From Candidatus Schekmanbacteria bacterium (GTDB lineage Bacteria; Schekmanbacteria; GWA2-38-11; J061): a stretch of 64,000 bases of DNA. This document shows positions 63,998 to 64,000 of the stretch, in pieces. Numbering within the stretch: position 1 is the stretch's first letter; each line of letters starts with the position of its first letter. The translations under genes were made by a program, and so were the position numbers. Under the pieces are notes generated by a model. It saw nothing but the letters and a program-made list of their open reading frames with translations, did not search any database and was not told the origin of the DNA. The stretch is from assembly GCA_016219965.1 (NCBI GenBank), contig JACRJM010000002.1, positions 186,001 through 250,000 on the forward strand, read 5' to 3'.

Positions 63998-64000
63998 AGG

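Overview
The window is a chromosomal segment of a Gram-negative, probably anaerobic or metabolically versatile bacterium of moderate GC content. Signs of an outer membrane are an LptE-type lipoprotein, a porin, an RND efflux pair and lipobox proteins. A sigma-54 promoter in front of a short PilA-type pilin, small c-type cytochromes, a tandem-RCK potassium channel like GsuK, a CAAX-protease-related protein of the exosortase-associated type and a multi-domain HD-GYP sensor point towards Desulfobacterota, Nitrospirota, Schekmanbacteria or similar lineages. This placement is inference and no marker settles it.

Layout. 1-9.4 kb: a cut-off APC permease, a PAS/GAF/HD-GYP sensor, inositol monophosphatase overlapping tail to tail with a K+ channel, an MFS exporter and a porin. 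9.6-14.0 kb: a sulfate ABC uptake operon (sbp-cysT-cysW-cysA) behind an Rrf2-family regulator; both promoters carry related palindromes. 14.16-17.71 kb: a complete IS1-family transposon with 20-bp perfect terminal inverted repeats, an 8-bp target duplication and four passenger genes. 17.8-25.8 kb: lipA, aminotransferase, hom, apgM, lysC and purH (aspartate-family amino acid and purine synthesis), then a half-size GDT1-type protein. 25.8-31.2 kb: RND pump, CAAX-type membrane protease and dtd. 31.4-37.9 kb: smpB, a degenerate amidase, GerMN lipoprotein, murI, rph, leuS and lptE in one dense operon-like run. 37.9-41.3 kb: a 14-repeat beta-propeller surface protein on a segment flanked by a 21-bp direct repeat that duplicates the 3' end of lptE. 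41.3-48.4 kb: rpsT, rlmI, two tandem monoheme cytochromes, a U32 protease-like tRNA/rRNA modification protein, mltG, ruvX, a phosphodiesterase, trpF and thpR. 48.4-52.6 kb: an accessory patch with two different MazF-type toxin-antitoxin pairs around an HNH protein (apparently starting at ATT), an FmdB-type zinc-ribbon protein and a SEC-C/HNH-like protein. 52.6-56.8 kb: an ABC-2 drug exporter with its HlyD adaptor. 56.9-60.7 kb: hisC, a putative bilin-reductase-like protein, an FMN split-barrel protein, an MBL hydrolase and pilA. 60.9-64 kb: kup, tRNA-Arg(CCU) and a tyrosine integrase.

The most notable signals are the self-contained IS1-family transposon. Its transposase, P63C-gene and small basic-protein promoters share the heptamer CAAGCAT, and two of them place the start codon where transcription should begin (leaderless mRNAs). 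Next are the regenerated lptE 3' end, the HNH gene with an ATT start, the amidase homologue that has lost a zinc ligand, and the Rrf2/sulfate operator pair. All calls come from reading the sequence; no database search was run.
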